Source: UBA1740 sp045587025
GTDB lineage: Bacteria > Bacillota > Clostridia > Oscillospirales > CAG-272
DNA: 35,584 nucleotides
Assembly (NCBI GenBank): GCA_045587025.1
Contig: JAZNBK010000029.1
Location: 1-35,584, forward strand
Direction: 5' to 3'
In this document: positions 23,062 to 32,361 of the stretch, in pieces
How the letters are laid out: each line of letters starts with the position of its first letter
How positions within the stretch are numbered: position 1 is the stretch's first letter
Position numbers and translations under genes: made by a program
Notes under the pieces: model-generated
What the model was told of the DNA's origin: nothing
Database searches by the model: none
What the model saw: only the letters and a program-made list of their open reading frames with translations

Positions 23062-24453
23062 ATGGACAACAAATTAAAAACTATGGAAAAAATCGTAGCC
23101 CTCTGCAAGTCGAGGGGCTTCATCTTCGCCGGCTCTGAAATTTACGGCGGTCTCGCTAACTCCTGGGACTACGGCCCTCTCGGAGTTGAGTTCAAAAACA
23201 ACGTAAAAAAGGCGTGGTGGAAAAAATTCGTTCAGGAAAACAAGTATAACGTAGGTCTTGACAGCGCTATTATCGTAAATCCTGAGATTTGGGTAGCGAG
23301 CGGACACGTCGGCGGATTTTCAGATCCTCTTATGGACTGTAAGTCCTGCAAAACACGTCACCGCGCAGACAAGCTTATCGAGGATTACGTTGCGGCAAAC
23401 GGCCTTAACGACAACCCTGCGGCTTGGTCTAACGAGGAATTGGCGAATTATATCAAGGAAAAGGGCATCGTCTGCCCCGACTGCGGCGCCTGCGACTTTA
23501 CCGACGTTCGTAAGTTCAACCTTATGTTCAAGACCTATCAGGGTGTAACCGAGGACTCCACCTCGCAGCTCTATCTCCGTCCCGAGACGGCTCAGGGTAT
23601 CTTCGTAAACTTCCCGAACGTCGCTCGCACGACGCGCAAGAAGCTCCCCTTCGGTATCTGCCAGATAGGTAAATCCTTCCGTAACGAAATCACTCCCGGA
23701 AACTTCGTGTTCCGTACCAGAGAATTTGAGCAAATGGAGCTTGAATTTTTCTGCAAGCCCGATACCGACCTTGAATGGTTCGCTTATTGGAAGAACTACT
23801 GCGCTGAATTTCTCTATTCTCTCGGCATGAAGAAGGAGAACCTCAAGCTCCGTGACCACGACCCCGAGGAGCTTTCCTTCTACTCGAAGGCGACGACCGA
23901 CTTTGAATATCTCTTCCCGTTCGGCTGGGGCGAGCTTTGGGGCATTGCAGACCGTACCGACTACGACCTCACCCAGCACGCAAATCATTCGGGCAAGGCG
24001 ATGGAATATTTCGACCCCGAAACGAACGAAAAATATATCCCCTACGTTGTCGAGCCTTCTCTCGGCGCTGACCGCGTGGCTCTCGCTTTTCTTATCGAGG
24101 CGTATGACGAGGAACAGATAGGCGAAAACGACACCCGTGTCGTTCTTCATTTCCACCCTGCGCTTGCGCCCGTCAAGGCGGCAGTCCTTCCCCTCTCGAA
24201 GAAGCTTTCCGAGGAAGCGGGCGAGCTTTGCGACAACCTTGCTAAATATTTCAACGTAGAGTTCGACGAATCCGGCTCTATCGGAAAGAGATACAGACGA
24301 CAGGACGAGATAGGAACTCCCTTCTGCATCACCTACGACTTTGACTCAAAGGAAGACGGCTGCGTTACCGTTCGCGACCGCGACACTATGGAGCAGATTC
24401 GTATGCCTATTTCCGAAGTAAAGCAATATATCGAAAGCAAGCTGGAATTTTAA
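23062..24453 (+). CDS. glyQS: Glycyl-tRNA synthetase, dimeric (alpha2) type
   Basis: A 463-residue class II synthetase charging tRNA-Gly in the cytoplasm, the normal length for the single-chain bacterial/archaeal type. It starts with the family signature KIVALCKSRGFIFAGSEIYGG region, has motif 2 (IGKSFRNEITPGNFVFRTREFEQMELEFF, split here by reading) and motif 3 (VVEPSLGADRVALAFL). Two Cys pairs (CKSCKTRH, CPDCGACDF) in the insertion near residues 95-145 may bind zinc. The C-terminal anticodon-binding domain begins near residue 355 (APVKAAVLPL). GGAGAAAG precedes the ATG, and the gene follows mtaB closely, so the two tRNA genes form an operon. Confidence 0.96.
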   Translation: MDNKLKTMEKIVALCKSRGFIFAGSEIYGGLANSWDYGPLGVEFKNNVKKAWWKKFVQENKYNVGLDSAIIVNPEIWVASGHVGGFSDPLMDCKSCKTRHRADKLIEDYVAANGLNDNPAAWSNEELANYIKEKGIVCPDCGACDFTDVRKFNLMFKTYQGVTEDSTSQLYLRPETAQGIFVNFPNVARTTRKKLPFGICQIGKSFRNEITPGNFVFRTREFEQMELEFFCKPDTDLEWFAYWKNYCAEFLYSLGMKKENLKLRDHDPEELSFYSKATTDFEYLFPFGWGELWGIADRTDYDLTQHANHSGKAMEYFDPETNEKYIPYVVEPSLGADRVALAFLIEAYDEEQIGENDTRVVLHFHPALAPVKAAVLPLSKKLSEEAGELCDNLAKYFNVEFDESGSIGKRYRRQDEIGTPFCITYDFDSKEDGCVTVRDRDTMEQIRMPISEVKQYIESKLEF

Positions 24454-24470
24454 TTATATTGTTGTGTCTT

Positions 24471-24504
24471 AAGGCGAAGCGGATTTTCCATCTCCGCCTT
24501 TTCC
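24471..24504 (+). terminator. Probable terminator after glyQS
   Basis: AAGGCG-A-AG pairs with CT-C-CGCCTT across a short loop, followed by TTTT. The stem has one mismatch, so moderate strength is expected. Confidence 0.5.
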
Positions 24505-24619
24505 ACACGTTTTATAAGATATTTTTTTATATTTTGTGAGTATTTTCCATTTTTTCGACGAATAATATATACGCCGGATTTTTGAAGTTTCACGGCTCGC
24601 TTTTCTGGAGGATATAACA

Positions 24620-25069
24620 TTGAGCAACACAAAAAAAGCTCCGATAAAAAATAACTTGCTTGAATTTTTACGCTACGCCGTCGTAGGCGGTGTTTCCGCG
24701 CTCGTTGATATGGGCGTATTATATATTCTCACCGAATTCGTCTTTTTCGGAAAAAAGGACGGTCTTGCGCTGACGCTTAGCGTAGCGGGCGGTTTTTTTG
24801 TCGGGCTTACCGTCAACTATCTTCTCTCTCAGCTTTTCGTTTTCACTTCGGAACTACAAAGAGAAAAGGGAAGAAAAGCAGGGGCGTTTTTTATCTATGC
24901 GCTCGTCGGTATCGTCGGCTTTCTCCTAACCGAGCTTTTAATGCATTTGGGAATGATGATAGTGAGCCACGAGGGACTGTGGTACATATTGTTGAACTGC
25001 TTTGTAAAAGGTGTCGTGTTAATATGGAACTACGTCGGAAGAAAAATTTTTGTATACAAAGGAGAGTAA
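24620..25069 (+). CDS. GtrA-like membrane protein
   Basis: A 149-residue protein with four membrane helices, the standard form of GtrA/DPMS-type proteins. The signature LRYAVVGGVSALVDMGVLYILTE at residues about 12-35 and VGLTVNYLLSQLFVF near 62 fit the family, as does the C-terminal FVKGVVLIWNYVGRKIFVY. Members are thought to help move lipid-linked sugars across the membrane for glycosylation of surface polymers. The start is TTG with GGAGG eight bases upstream. It heads an operon: the next gene begins one base after its stop, and two membrane glycosyltransferase-like genes follow. Confidence 0.88.
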   Translation: MSNTKKAPIKNNLLEFLRYAVVGGVSALVDMGVLYILTEFVFFGKKDGLALTLSVAGGFFVGLTVNYLLSQLFVFTSELQREKGRKAGAFFIYALVGIVGFLLTELLMHLGMMIVSHEGLWYILLNCFVKGVVLIWNYVGRKIFVYKGE

Positions 25070-25070
25070 T

Positions 25071-26636
25071 ATGAAAGATCAGAACAGAAGCGCTATCATT
25101 ATCGGCGCAGGTCCCGCAGGACTAACGGCGGCTTACTGTCTTCTGAAGGAGACCGACGTAAAGCCGATAATTCTGGAGGAATCGGACTTTGTGGGCGGAA
25201 TTTCACGCACCTTTGAATACAAGGGCAACCGTATGGATATCGGCGGTCACCGTTTCTTTTCAAAGAACGACGAGGTAAATCGCATCTGGCAGGAGCTTAT
25301 GCCCATGCAGGGCGCGCCTTCGCTCGACGATATTATTTTAAATAACGAAAAACCGCTTGCAAAGGACGGACCTGACCCCGAAAAAGAGGAAAAGGTCATG
25401 CTTCTGCGCAACCGAGTATCGAGAATTTATTATCTGAAAAAGTTTTTTGACTACCCTATTTCCTTAAAGGCAGAGACCTTTAAAAATATGGGGCTTTGGC
25501 GCACGCTAAAGGCGGGCTTCGGCTACCTTTGGTCCTGTGTCTTTAAAAAGAAGGAGGACTCACTTCGAAACTTTTATATAAACCGCTTCGGCGCGCCTCT
25601 TTATGAGATGTTCTTCGAGGACTATACGGAAAAGGTCTGGGGCAGAAACCCCGCCGACATCTCTGCGGATTGGGGCGCTCAAAGGGTTAAGGGGCTTTCG
25701 CTTTTCAAGGCAATTCTTTCGGTTTTAACCAAGCCCTTCAAAAAGGACGAGAAAAAGAAGGAAACCTCGCTTATAGAGCAGTATTTATATCCTAAAAAGG
25801 GCCCCGGGCATCTCTGGCAGACAATGGCTGACGAGATAACCTCTATGGGCGGCTCTATAATCTTCAACACCAAGGTGAAAGGGATAGTAACAGAGGGTGA
25901 AAAAATAAGCAAGGTAATAGCGGAGAGGTCGGGCGAAGAAAAGGAATTTTGCGCAGACGTTTATTTTTCTACGATGCCTATAAAGGACCTTGTTCTCGGA
26001 ATGGGCGAGAATGTCCCGGATAACGTCAGACAAATAGCGGCCGACCTTCCTTACCGTGATTTCATTACTGTTGGTCTTTTGGTAAACAAGCTGAAGCTTA
26101 AAAATAAAACGAAAATCAAAACGGTCTCCGACATAGTCCCTGACTGTTGGATATATATTCAGGAAAAGGGCGTTAAAATAGGACGGCTTCAGATTTTCAA
26201 CAACTGGTCGCCTTATATGGTAAACGACCTTGAAAACACCGTTTGGATAGGGCTTGAATACTTCTGTAACGAAGGGGACGAGCTTTGGCAGGCGAGTGAC
26301 GACGAGTTCTGCCGTTTTGCAATAGACGAGCTCGTTAAGATCGGCGTAATCGACCGTGAGGACGTCCTTGACAGCGTTCGCTTAAAGGTCAAAAAGGCGT
26401 ACCCCGCTTATTTTGGCAGCTACGAGCATTTTGACACGGTAAAACAATACCTTGACGGCTTTGATAATTTGTGGTGTATAGGAAGAAACGGACAGCACCG
26501 CTATAATAATATGGATCACTCCATGCTCACCGCAATCTATGCGTGCAGAGCCATGGCAGAGGGAAAGACGGACAAAAGCGCCGTCTGGTGTGTAAATACT
26601 GAAAAAGAGTATCACGAGGAGGCGAAGGCGAATTGA
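25071..26636 (+). CDS. FAD-dependent oxidoreductase, UDP-galactopyranose-mutase-like
   Basis: A 521-residue flavoprotein. The N-terminus has the FAD dinucleotide-binding GAGPAGLTAAYCL, then an acidic strand end and GGISRTFEYKGNRMDIGGHRF. The middle has FGAPLYEMFFEDYTEKVWG and GPGHLWQTMADEI, and near the C-terminus GLEYFCNEGDE and RNGQHRYNNMDHSM. These features match the NAD(P)/FAD-dependent oxidoreductase group annotated near UDP-galactopyranose mutases and often beside GtrA genes. A role in making or altering an activated sugar or lipid sugar is likely from context but not proven. AAAGGAG and the ATG at 25071 define the start; the next gene overlaps the stop by TTGA. Confidence 0.85.
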   Translation: MKDQNRSAIIIGAGPAGLTAAYCLLKETDVKPIILEESDFVGGISRTFEYKGNRMDIGGHRFFSKNDEVNRIWQELMPMQGAPSLDDIILNNEKPLAKDGPDPEKEEKVMLLRNRVSRIYYLKKFFDYPISLKAETFKNMGLWRTLKAGFGYLWSCVFKKKEDSLRNFYINRFGAPLYEMFFEDYTEKVWGRNPADISADWGAQRVKGLSLFKAILSVLTKPFKKDEKKKETSLIEQYLYPKKGPGHLWQTMADEITSMGGSIIFNTKVKGIVTEGEKISKVIAERSGEEKEFCADVYFSTMPIKDLVLGMGENVPDNVRQIAADLPYRDFITVGLLVNKLKLKNKTKIKTVSDIVPDCWIYIQEKGVKIGRLQIFNNWSPYMVNDLENTVWIGLEYFCNEGDELWQASDDEFCRFAIDELVKIGVIDREDVLDSVRLKVKKAYPAYFGSYEHFDTVKQYLDGFDNLWCIGRNGQHRYNNMDHSMLTAIYACRAMAEGKTDKSAVWCVNTEKEYHEEAKAN

Positions 26637-28741
26637 AAATAACTGCTCTGCGTAAAAATCACAGAACAATATTTTTCATTATTGCCATACTTCTTCTCTG
26701 CCTTGTCGCAGAATGCTTTATTTCAAATTACCCTTATTTTAAATACGTTACAAAAGGTGATAACGGGGCATCTGCGCCCGTCGCCTCACTTATTTCCGAC
26801 GAGGAATATAAAATAACGAAAACGAAAAACAAGCTTCCGCTCACAGCGCTTTCCGCCCCTCTTGTATCTATCTCGTTTGAAACTGTCGGCGAGACGGGGG
26901 CGAGCTACGGCGTCGGCTTTGTTTCGCTTATAGACGAGAATTTTTCTCTGCTTTCAAAAAATCCGTCGCAGGTCGAGGCGGACAAAATCAATTCCACTAC
27001 CATATATTTAGATGCCCGAGACGTCGCAAATCTCACTATGGAATTTTCCGGCTTTGAAGCGGATTTTACCGTCAGAAATATACGCATAAACCCCACGTAT
27101 AAATTTTCTTTCTCTATTTTGCGCTTCGTGGTTCTTGCGATAATCTCCCTTTCGCTCTACCTCTTTTCACGCCTTAACATTAAAGATAAGTATTTTTATG
27201 AGCTTGGGATTGAAAAAAAGCGCACGCTCGCCGTCATTCTCTGCCTTTGCTCTGTGATAATAGCGCTTTTCGTAGGTTGTCTTCTTTCCCAAAAGGGAGG
27301 CGGCGTTAACTATCCGTTAGACAATCCTCCGAACACCTACAATAACCCTTATATCCAGCAGTATGACGCGTATAAAAAAGGTCAGCTTCATATCGACTTT
27401 GTCCCGACGGACGACTTCTTGGCGCTTGAAAACCCTTACGATTTTGACGAGCGCGAGGGTACATATTACCTTTGGGACAGAGCTTACTACAACGAGTGCT
27501 TCTATTCTTATTTCGGAATAGCGCCTATCATAACGGTCTATGCGCCCTACGAGATTTTGTTCTCCGAGTTGCCAAACGACAATTTCGTTATGACGGTGTT
27601 CGGCGTTATCGCCTCTCTCTTCTTTTGCCTGTCTATACTCGCCTTTGCGGACGTTTACAAGCAAAAAATCCCGATTCCTATGCTCATTTTGGGAATTTTT
27701 TCAGGACTTTTTTCGACTGCTCTGTTTTTGATAATGAGAGGTCGCGCGCCGTATTACTATATAGCGGTTCTGTCCGCTATGGCGTTTCTCTATTGCCTTC
27801 TCTTTTTCGCAATACTTGCGCTTTCAAGAAAAAGAGGCAGCGCGTCTCGCTATATATGCTTGGCGCTAGCTTCCCTTTCCTTTTCGCTCTTGTTCCTCTC
27901 GCGTCTGAATCTGGCGATAGGAGCGGTGCTGTTAATAATTCCCTATATACTGTTCTTTATAATGCTAAACAAGGAAAACAGAACGAGAAAGGTCGTGTTG
28001 TTTGAGCTATGCTCGCTCGCAAGCTTTGTCTTTTTCACACTTTTGTTTACGTTTTGGTATAATTTCGCCCGCTTCGAAAATATTTTTGAGTTCGGCGCAA
28101 AATATCAGCTCACGGTGAGCGATATCTCAAAAAACAAAATCGAGCTTTCCGATATGCTGCCCGCCATTTCACATTATATCGTTGCGCCCTTTAAGCGAAT
28201 AGCGGACTTCCCCTTCTTAGAGCTTGACTACAAATCAACCGCATATGTCGGTAAATTCATATATACCGAGTGGAGCTTCGGCATTTTAGCCATTCCGCTA
28301 TCATTCGCTCTCCTTTACGGAGTGTATCTTCTCTTTGCAAAAAGGACGAGTGGCTCGGCAAGAGCGCTTCTTGCGTGTGGGCTGTCCTCTCTTATAATCA
28401 TCTCTCTCGTGAACTTCTCGCTCGGCGGAGTTATGTTCAGATATACCGCCGACCTTACCGCCTTTTCGGCGCCTATGGCGCTTCTTCTGCTCATCTCGCT
28501 ATGTGATGTTGCGACAAGCAAGGAGCTTGCGACGTCTTCGCGGAATGCAAACTCTCATTTACAAATCATCGTTAAAAAGCTGTTAAACAGAAGAACGATA
28601 GCTTACACCGTGTCTGTTCTTCTCCTTGTATGGAGCTTGATAGTCTCTTTCGCTATCACGGTCAGCTCAAATCCCAACCTTGCGGACATCCCCTCGCGAA
28701 TTTACAATTCTCTTTACAGCTTTTTCGTTTTTTGGAGGTAA
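26633..28741 (+). CDS. Polytopic GT-C-like membrane glycosyltransferase
   Basis: A 702-residue integral membrane protein. One N-terminal helix (about residues 12-30) is followed by an extracytoplasmic beta-rich domain (about 40-155), then about ten helices. The loop after residue 215 contains YIQQYDAYKKGQLHIDF, LALENPYDFDER and YSYFGIAPIITVYAPYE, the word pattern of a widespread bacterial GT-C-like family with acidic residues in the first large outer loop. It would transfer a sugar from a polyprenyl-phosphate carrier to a surface acceptor. The TTG start overlaps the upstream TGA and has GAGGAGG ten bases before it. The acceptor is unknown; family assignment is from pattern memory. Confidence 0.72.
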   Translation: MKITALRKNHRTIFFIIAILLLCLVAECFISNYPYFKYVTKGDNGASAPVASLISDEEYKITKTKNKLPLTALSAPLVSISFETVGETGASYGVGFVSLIDENFSLLSKNPSQVEADKINSTTIYLDARDVANLTMEFSGFEADFTVRNIRINPTYKFSFSILRFVVLAIISLSLYLFSRLNIKDKYFYELGIEKKRTLAVILCLCSVIIALFVGCLLSQKGGGVNYPLDNPPNTYNNPYIQQYDAYKKGQLHIDFVPTDDFLALENPYDFDEREGTYYLWDRAYYNECFYSYFGIAPIITVYAPYEILFSELPNDNFVMTVFGVIASLFFCLSILAFADVYKQKIPIPMLILGIFSGLFSTALFLIMRGRAPYYYIAVLSAMAFLYCLLFFAILALSRKRGSASRYICLALASLSFSLLFLSRLNLAIGAVLLIIPYILFFIMLNKENRTRKVVLFELCSLASFVFFTLLFTFWYNFARFENIFEFGAKYQLTVSDISKNKIELSDMLPAISHYIVAPFKRIADFPFLELDYKSTAYVGKFIYTEWSFGILAIPLSFALLYGVYLLFAKRTSGSARALLACGLSSLIIISLVNFSLGGVMFRYTADLTAFSAPMALLLLISLCDVATSKELATSSRNANSHLQIIVKKLLNRRTIAYTVSVLLLVWSLIVSFAITVSSNPNLADIPSRIYNSLYSFFVFWR

Positions 28742-28744
28742 ATA

Positions 28745-30433
28745 ATGAAAAAATCGTCTTGTAAAACCCGAAAGATAAGGTTGTCGCCTTTGTCACGTAT
28801 AAATTCAAAGAGCGTTATCACGACGCTTTCCTTGCTTGGAATTTTAGGCGTTTTTCTGCTTATCTCCTATTATATCGCCTTCGTTTCGGACGGCTATCTT
28901 CATTCCGACTACACCGACACGATATTGTGGGCGCAGGCGACCTTCGATTCGGGAGAGCTGGTCTATGACGGCTTCCACTACGCCGCTATTCTGCCCTTTG
29001 GCGGAAATCTTCTGATGCTCATTTTTATGCCCTTTTTCGGCTATAGTATGACGACGCATACACTCGGTATGCTTACCTTTCTTCTTCTCCTTGTCCTCGC
29101 TATCGTCTGGTTTTGCCGTGGGCTTGGCTATGGCTACGGAAGAGCTTTTGTCCTGACGGCTATGCTCGCCCTCATTCTTTCCTCAAGCGAAAAACTCAGG
29201 GAAATTATGTGGGGACATATAATATACTACTCACTTGGAATTCTTTTCTTTCTGTTCGGCTTCGGGCTTGTCTCACGAATTATAGAAAAGCAGGAGGACT
29301 GTATCGCGCTCGGCGCTCCGTCTGTTTCTTCCTTGGCTACAAGCAAAAAATGTATAGTTTTGTTTGCAATCGGCTTTGTTTTTTCTCTTTGCACCGCATT
29401 GAACGGACTGCAGTCGCTTCTTACTTATATTTTGCCAATTCTTTTCGGACTGTTTTTTGAAGCTTTGCTTAACGGAGAAAAAAAGCACTTCTCCTCTCGC
29501 TTGACGCTTTCTTCAATTCTTTTTATCTCTATGCTCATCGCTACGCTTCTCGGACTTTTGCTCAGAGGGGCTATCTGCGGAGAGGTCGGCTCAGCTTATG
29601 CCGACGCATATTCATCATACTCGGATATGGACGAGTGGATGAATAATCTTCTGCTTTTCCCTACTCATTATTTTGAGCTTTTAGGCGTTTCTGTCAAGGA
29701 ATACGACCCAATAGCCGATATCAACTCGCTTTTCACGATGATAAAGCTCTTTGGCGGAATTCTTCTTTTGATTTTACCCTTTTATCTTCTTTTTACCTAT
29801 AAGAAGATACAAAAAAGAAGCGTAAAGATACTTACTGTTTCTCATTTCGCCCTTTCCGCAATGCTTCTCTATGCCTATATATTCGGGCTTCTCAGCACGG
29901 CGAATTGGCGTCTTACACCCCTCATTGCATCTCTTGTTATAACCTCCTTTGCTGCGCTTTGCGAGCTATGGGACAGACGGGAGGCGGTGGGCAAGCGAAT
30001 TGCAGCGCTCTGTCTTGCGCTTCTGCTCGCGCTCAGCGCTATTCCGATGGTAACTATCGCAAAAACGCCAAAGGATTACGGAGAGGATAACGCTCTGCAC
30101 CTTTTGGCGAGCGGACTTGAAGAAAGAGGGCTTAGTGAGGGTTATGCGACCTTTTGGAACTCGCAGGCGATAACGCTTCTCAGCGACAACGAGGTTAGGG
30201 CGAGAAACATCTCCGTTTCGGCAGACGGAATCAAGCGCGAGACCTACCAATCGCAGTACGCCTGGTATGAAAGCGAGGACTTGGACGTCTCCTGCTTCCT
30301 CTTGCTTTCCGAATATGAAAATCTTACTCTATACAGATATTTCGCAGAGGAGGGCGCCGACTATAACGAGCATTTTACTATCGGCTCTTACCACGTCTAC
30401 GTCTATTCACGCAATATTTTAAAGGGTGAATAA
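28745..30433 (+). CDS. Second GT-C-like polytopic membrane protein
   Basis: A 562-residue membrane protein with a basic N-terminus, about eleven helices and a C-terminal soluble domain of about 110 residues (from KTPKDYGEDN). The first outer loop has SDYTDTILWAQATFDSGELV and FHYAAILPFGGNLLM; the two Asp residues sit where GT-C enzymes have their catalytic aspartate, but I cannot confirm the family. It lacks the beta-domain insert of its upstream neighbour. GGAGG overlaps the neighbour's end and the ATG starts three bases after its stop, so the two are co-expressed. It is the last gene of the GtrA operon, before a hairpin terminator. Confidence 0.65.
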   Translation: MKKSSCKTRKIRLSPLSRINSKSVITTLSLLGILGVFLLISYYIAFVSDGYLHSDYTDTILWAQATFDSGELVYDGFHYAAILPFGGNLLMLIFMPFFGYSMTTHTLGMLTFLLLLVLAIVWFCRGLGYGYGRAFVLTAMLALILSSSEKLREIMWGHIIYYSLGILFFLFGFGLVSRIIEKQEDCIALGAPSVSSLATSKKCIVLFAIGFVFSLCTALNGLQSLLTYILPILFGLFFEALLNGEKKHFSSRLTLSSILFISMLIATLLGLLLRGAICGEVGSAYADAYSSYSDMDEWMNNLLLFPTHYFELLGVSVKEYDPIADINSLFTMIKLFGGILLLILPFYLLFTYKKIQKRSVKILTVSHFALSAMLLYAYIFGLLSTANWRLTPLIASLVITSFAALCELWDRREAVGKRIAALCLALLLALSAIPMVTIAKTPKDYGEDNALHLLASGLEERGLSEGYATFWNSQAITLLSDNEVRARNISVSADGIKRETYQSQYAWYESEDLDVSCFLLLSEYENLTLYRYFAEEGADYNEHFTIGSYHVYVYSRNILKGE

Positions 30434-30457
30434 TTCCTTTCTTCGAAATTTTTCCTT

Positions 30458-30491
30458 AAAAGCGCCGACGCTTCTCAAGCGTCTGCTTTTT
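30458..30491 (+). terminator. Terminator of the GtrA/GT-C operon
   Basis: AAAAGC...GACGCTT pairs with AAGCGTC...GCTTTT with a small internal bulge, followed by T-runs. It lies 25 bp after the stop. Confidence 0.7.
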
Positions 30492-30517
30492 GCTTTTCCT
30501 CGCTTAAATAAAATTTC

Positions 30518-30546
30518 TTGACTTCCTTCCTTTTTTGTATTATAAT
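30518..30546 (+). promoter_or_regulatory. Sigma-A promoter of rimI-tsaD
   Basis: TTGACT (30518-30523), 17 bp and TATAAT (30541-30546), about 55 bp upstream of the rimI ATG. Confidence 0.8.
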
Positions 30547-30601
30547 TATACTGTTATAGTATACCGTGTTGAACGGTCAAAAAATAAGAAGGATTGAAAA
30601 A

Positions 30602-31150
30602 ATGCAAGAGCTTTCAAAAAACGACAAAAGCTTTGACGCCGAAGCGGAAAAAAATAACGCCTTTCTTTCTTGCGAAAAGCCCTCTTTTGAAAATTGCGTC
30701 GACTTTTTCGTTGCTCCTGCCTCATCCTCGGATATTCCACAGCTTTCTCTGCTTGAAGCGGAATGCTTCTCTGACGCCTGGAGTGAAAAAACGCTCGCCG
30801 CTCAGCTTGAGGGCGAGAGCTATCTTACCCTTGTCGCAAAAAGCGCAGACGGCGCTGTTTTCGGCTATATCAGCGGGAGCTTTTTTGCGCCCGAGGCGGA
30901 AATTTTCAGAGTTGCAACGGCTTTGTCTCACAGAAAGAAAAAAATCGGATCTGCTCTTGTCGCCGAGTTTATTTCGCGCCTGTCCGCTCTCGACTGCTCT
31001 GAGCTGTTTTTAGAGGTCAGGGCTTCTAATGCTCCTGCGCTCGCTCTGTATTCTTCCTTCGGCTTTTTTGAATGTGGACGCAGAAAAAATTATTATAAAA
31101 ATCCAACCGAGGACGCCATTCTTCTGTCTAAAGAAATAGAAAGGATATAA
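30602..31150 (+). CDS. rimI: Ribosomal protein bS18-alanine N-acetyltransferase (RimI)
   Basis: A 182-residue GNAT acetyltransferase, longer than usual (about 150) because of a 40-residue N-terminal extension. The GNAT core runs from LSLLEAECFSDAWSEKTLAAQL to SSFGFFECGRRKNYYKNP and DAILLSKEI, the RimI C-terminal pattern. It would acetylate the N-terminal alanine of ribosomal protein S18. The acetyl-CoA loop, normally R-x-x-G-x-G, reads RKKKIGS, so the first glycine is replaced by lysine. The ATG at 30602 has AAGGA eight bases upstream; the GTG at 30566 overlaps the promoter region. tsaD begins three bases after the stop, a pairing common in Firmicutes. Confidence 0.88.
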   Translation: MQELSKNDKSFDAEAEKNNAFLSCEKPSFENCVDFFVAPASSSDIPQLSLLEAECFSDAWSEKTLAAQLEGESYLTLVAKSADGAVFGYISGSFFAPEAEIFRVATALSHRKKKIGSALVAEFISRLSALDCSELFLEVRASNAPALALYSSFGFFECGRRKNYYKNPTEDAILLSKEIERI

Positions 31151-31153
31151 AAT

Positions 31154-32239
31154 ATGTATATTCTTGCGATGGAAAGCTCCTGTGACGAAACCTCTGCCGC
31201 AGTCGTACAAGCGAGCGAGGACGGATGTCTTTTCATTAAATCCAATATAATCGCTTCTCAGATAGAAACCCACCGTCTCTACGGCGGTGTCGTGCCTGAA
31301 ATTGCGAGCCGCGCTCATATTGAGGCGATAAGCAATATAACCTACGAGGCGTTAGAGCGCGCAGAAATATCTCTTTCAGATATCGGCCTTGTCGCCGTAA
31401 CCGACCACCCGGGACTTATAGGCGCTCTGCTCGTCGGCGTTAATTTCGCGAAGTCGCTCGCCTTTGCAAATAACATCCCCCTCGTCGCAGTCGACCATAT
31501 AAAAGGTCATATCGCCGCCTCGTATCTTCAAAACGAGCGCTCACCCTCAAATCCGCCGAAGCCGCCTTACGTGGCTCTCGTCGTTTCGGGCGGACATACC
31601 TCAATCTATCACGTTAAATCCTATACCGAATACGAGATAATAGGCGCGACGAGAGACGACGCGATAGGCGAGGCATTTGACAAGATAGGCCGCCTTATCG
31701 GCATACCCTATCCTGCGGGCGCCGGCTTTGACAAGCTTGCGGGCGAGGGCTTTGAGAGGGCTGTCGGCGATACGGAAAACGCATATGAGCTTTTTGCAAA
31801 ATCTCCTATGAGAAATAAAAACGAGTGGAAGCTCCCTTCCCCCGCTATCATAGGCGAGCGCCCCGACTTCTCCTTTTCGGGACTGAAAACCGCAGCGTGC
31901 AACCTGCTCCACAAATATGAGCAAAACGGACAAGAAATCGAACGAGACCTTTTCGCCGCCGCATACACCTACGAGGCGGTAGAGGCGGTAGCAAAGCAGA
32001 TTTCAAGGGCTCTCGATATTTTCGAGGGCGAGGACCTTGTTTTAGCGGGCGGAGTTGCCGCTAACTCACATCTGCGCGCGCGCCTTACTCGGTTATGCGA
32101 GGAAAAGAAACGCAAAATTCACATTCCGCCGATTTCGCTCTGCGGTGATAACGGGGCGATGATTGGCGCTCAGGGCTATTACGAATTTTTAGCGGGGCAC
32201 CTTGCGGACAACGCCCTTAACGCTTCGGCGTCGGATTAA
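31154..32239 (+). CDS. tsaD: tRNA N6-adenosine threonylcarbamoyltransferase (TsaD)
   Basis: A 361-residue ASKHA-family protein that transfers the threonylcarbamoyl group to A37 of ANN-decoding tRNAs, working with TsaB and TsaE (not in this window). The start MYILAMESSCDETSAAVV is the family signature. The metal-binding His-X3-His motif is at residues 115-119 (DHIKGHIAAS). Also visible are VSGGHTSIYHV, GEAFDKIGRLIG, FSFSGLKTA and the C-terminal GGVAANSHLR with CGDNGAMIG. The length is slightly above the usual 335-350. The product is the substrate of MtaB, encoded upstream at 21.7 kb. Confidence 0.96.
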   Translation: MYILAMESSCDETSAAVVQASEDGCLFIKSNIIASQIETHRLYGGVVPEIASRAHIEAISNITYEALERAEISLSDIGLVAVTDHPGLIGALLVGVNFAKSLAFANNIPLVAVDHIKGHIAASYLQNERSPSNPPKPPYVALVVSGGHTSIYHVKSYTEYEIIGATRDDAIGEAFDKIGRLIGIPYPAGAGFDKLAGEGFERAVGDTENAYELFAKSPMRNKNEWKLPSPAIIGERPDFSFSGLKTAACNLLHKYEQNGQEIERDLFAAAYTYEAVEAVAKQISRALDIFEGEDLVLAGGVAANSHLRARLTRLCEEKKRKIHIPPISLCGDNGAMIGAQGYYEFLAGHLADNALNASASD

Positions 32240-32361
32240 AAAGGTCGATTTTACAAAAATTGAGGATATTTTTCGGCAACTTAACGCTTTTTTCTCCTTT
32301 TGTTTAAAAATGTCAAAAACCTTCGAGCGAGAGCAAAATCGGTCAAAAACCCGCCGAAAAA

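Noticed and set aside
23320..24156. A 278-codon frame antisense to glyQS
   Set aside because: It is entirely within the strongly conserved glyQS gene on the other strand. No recognisable domain or start signal.
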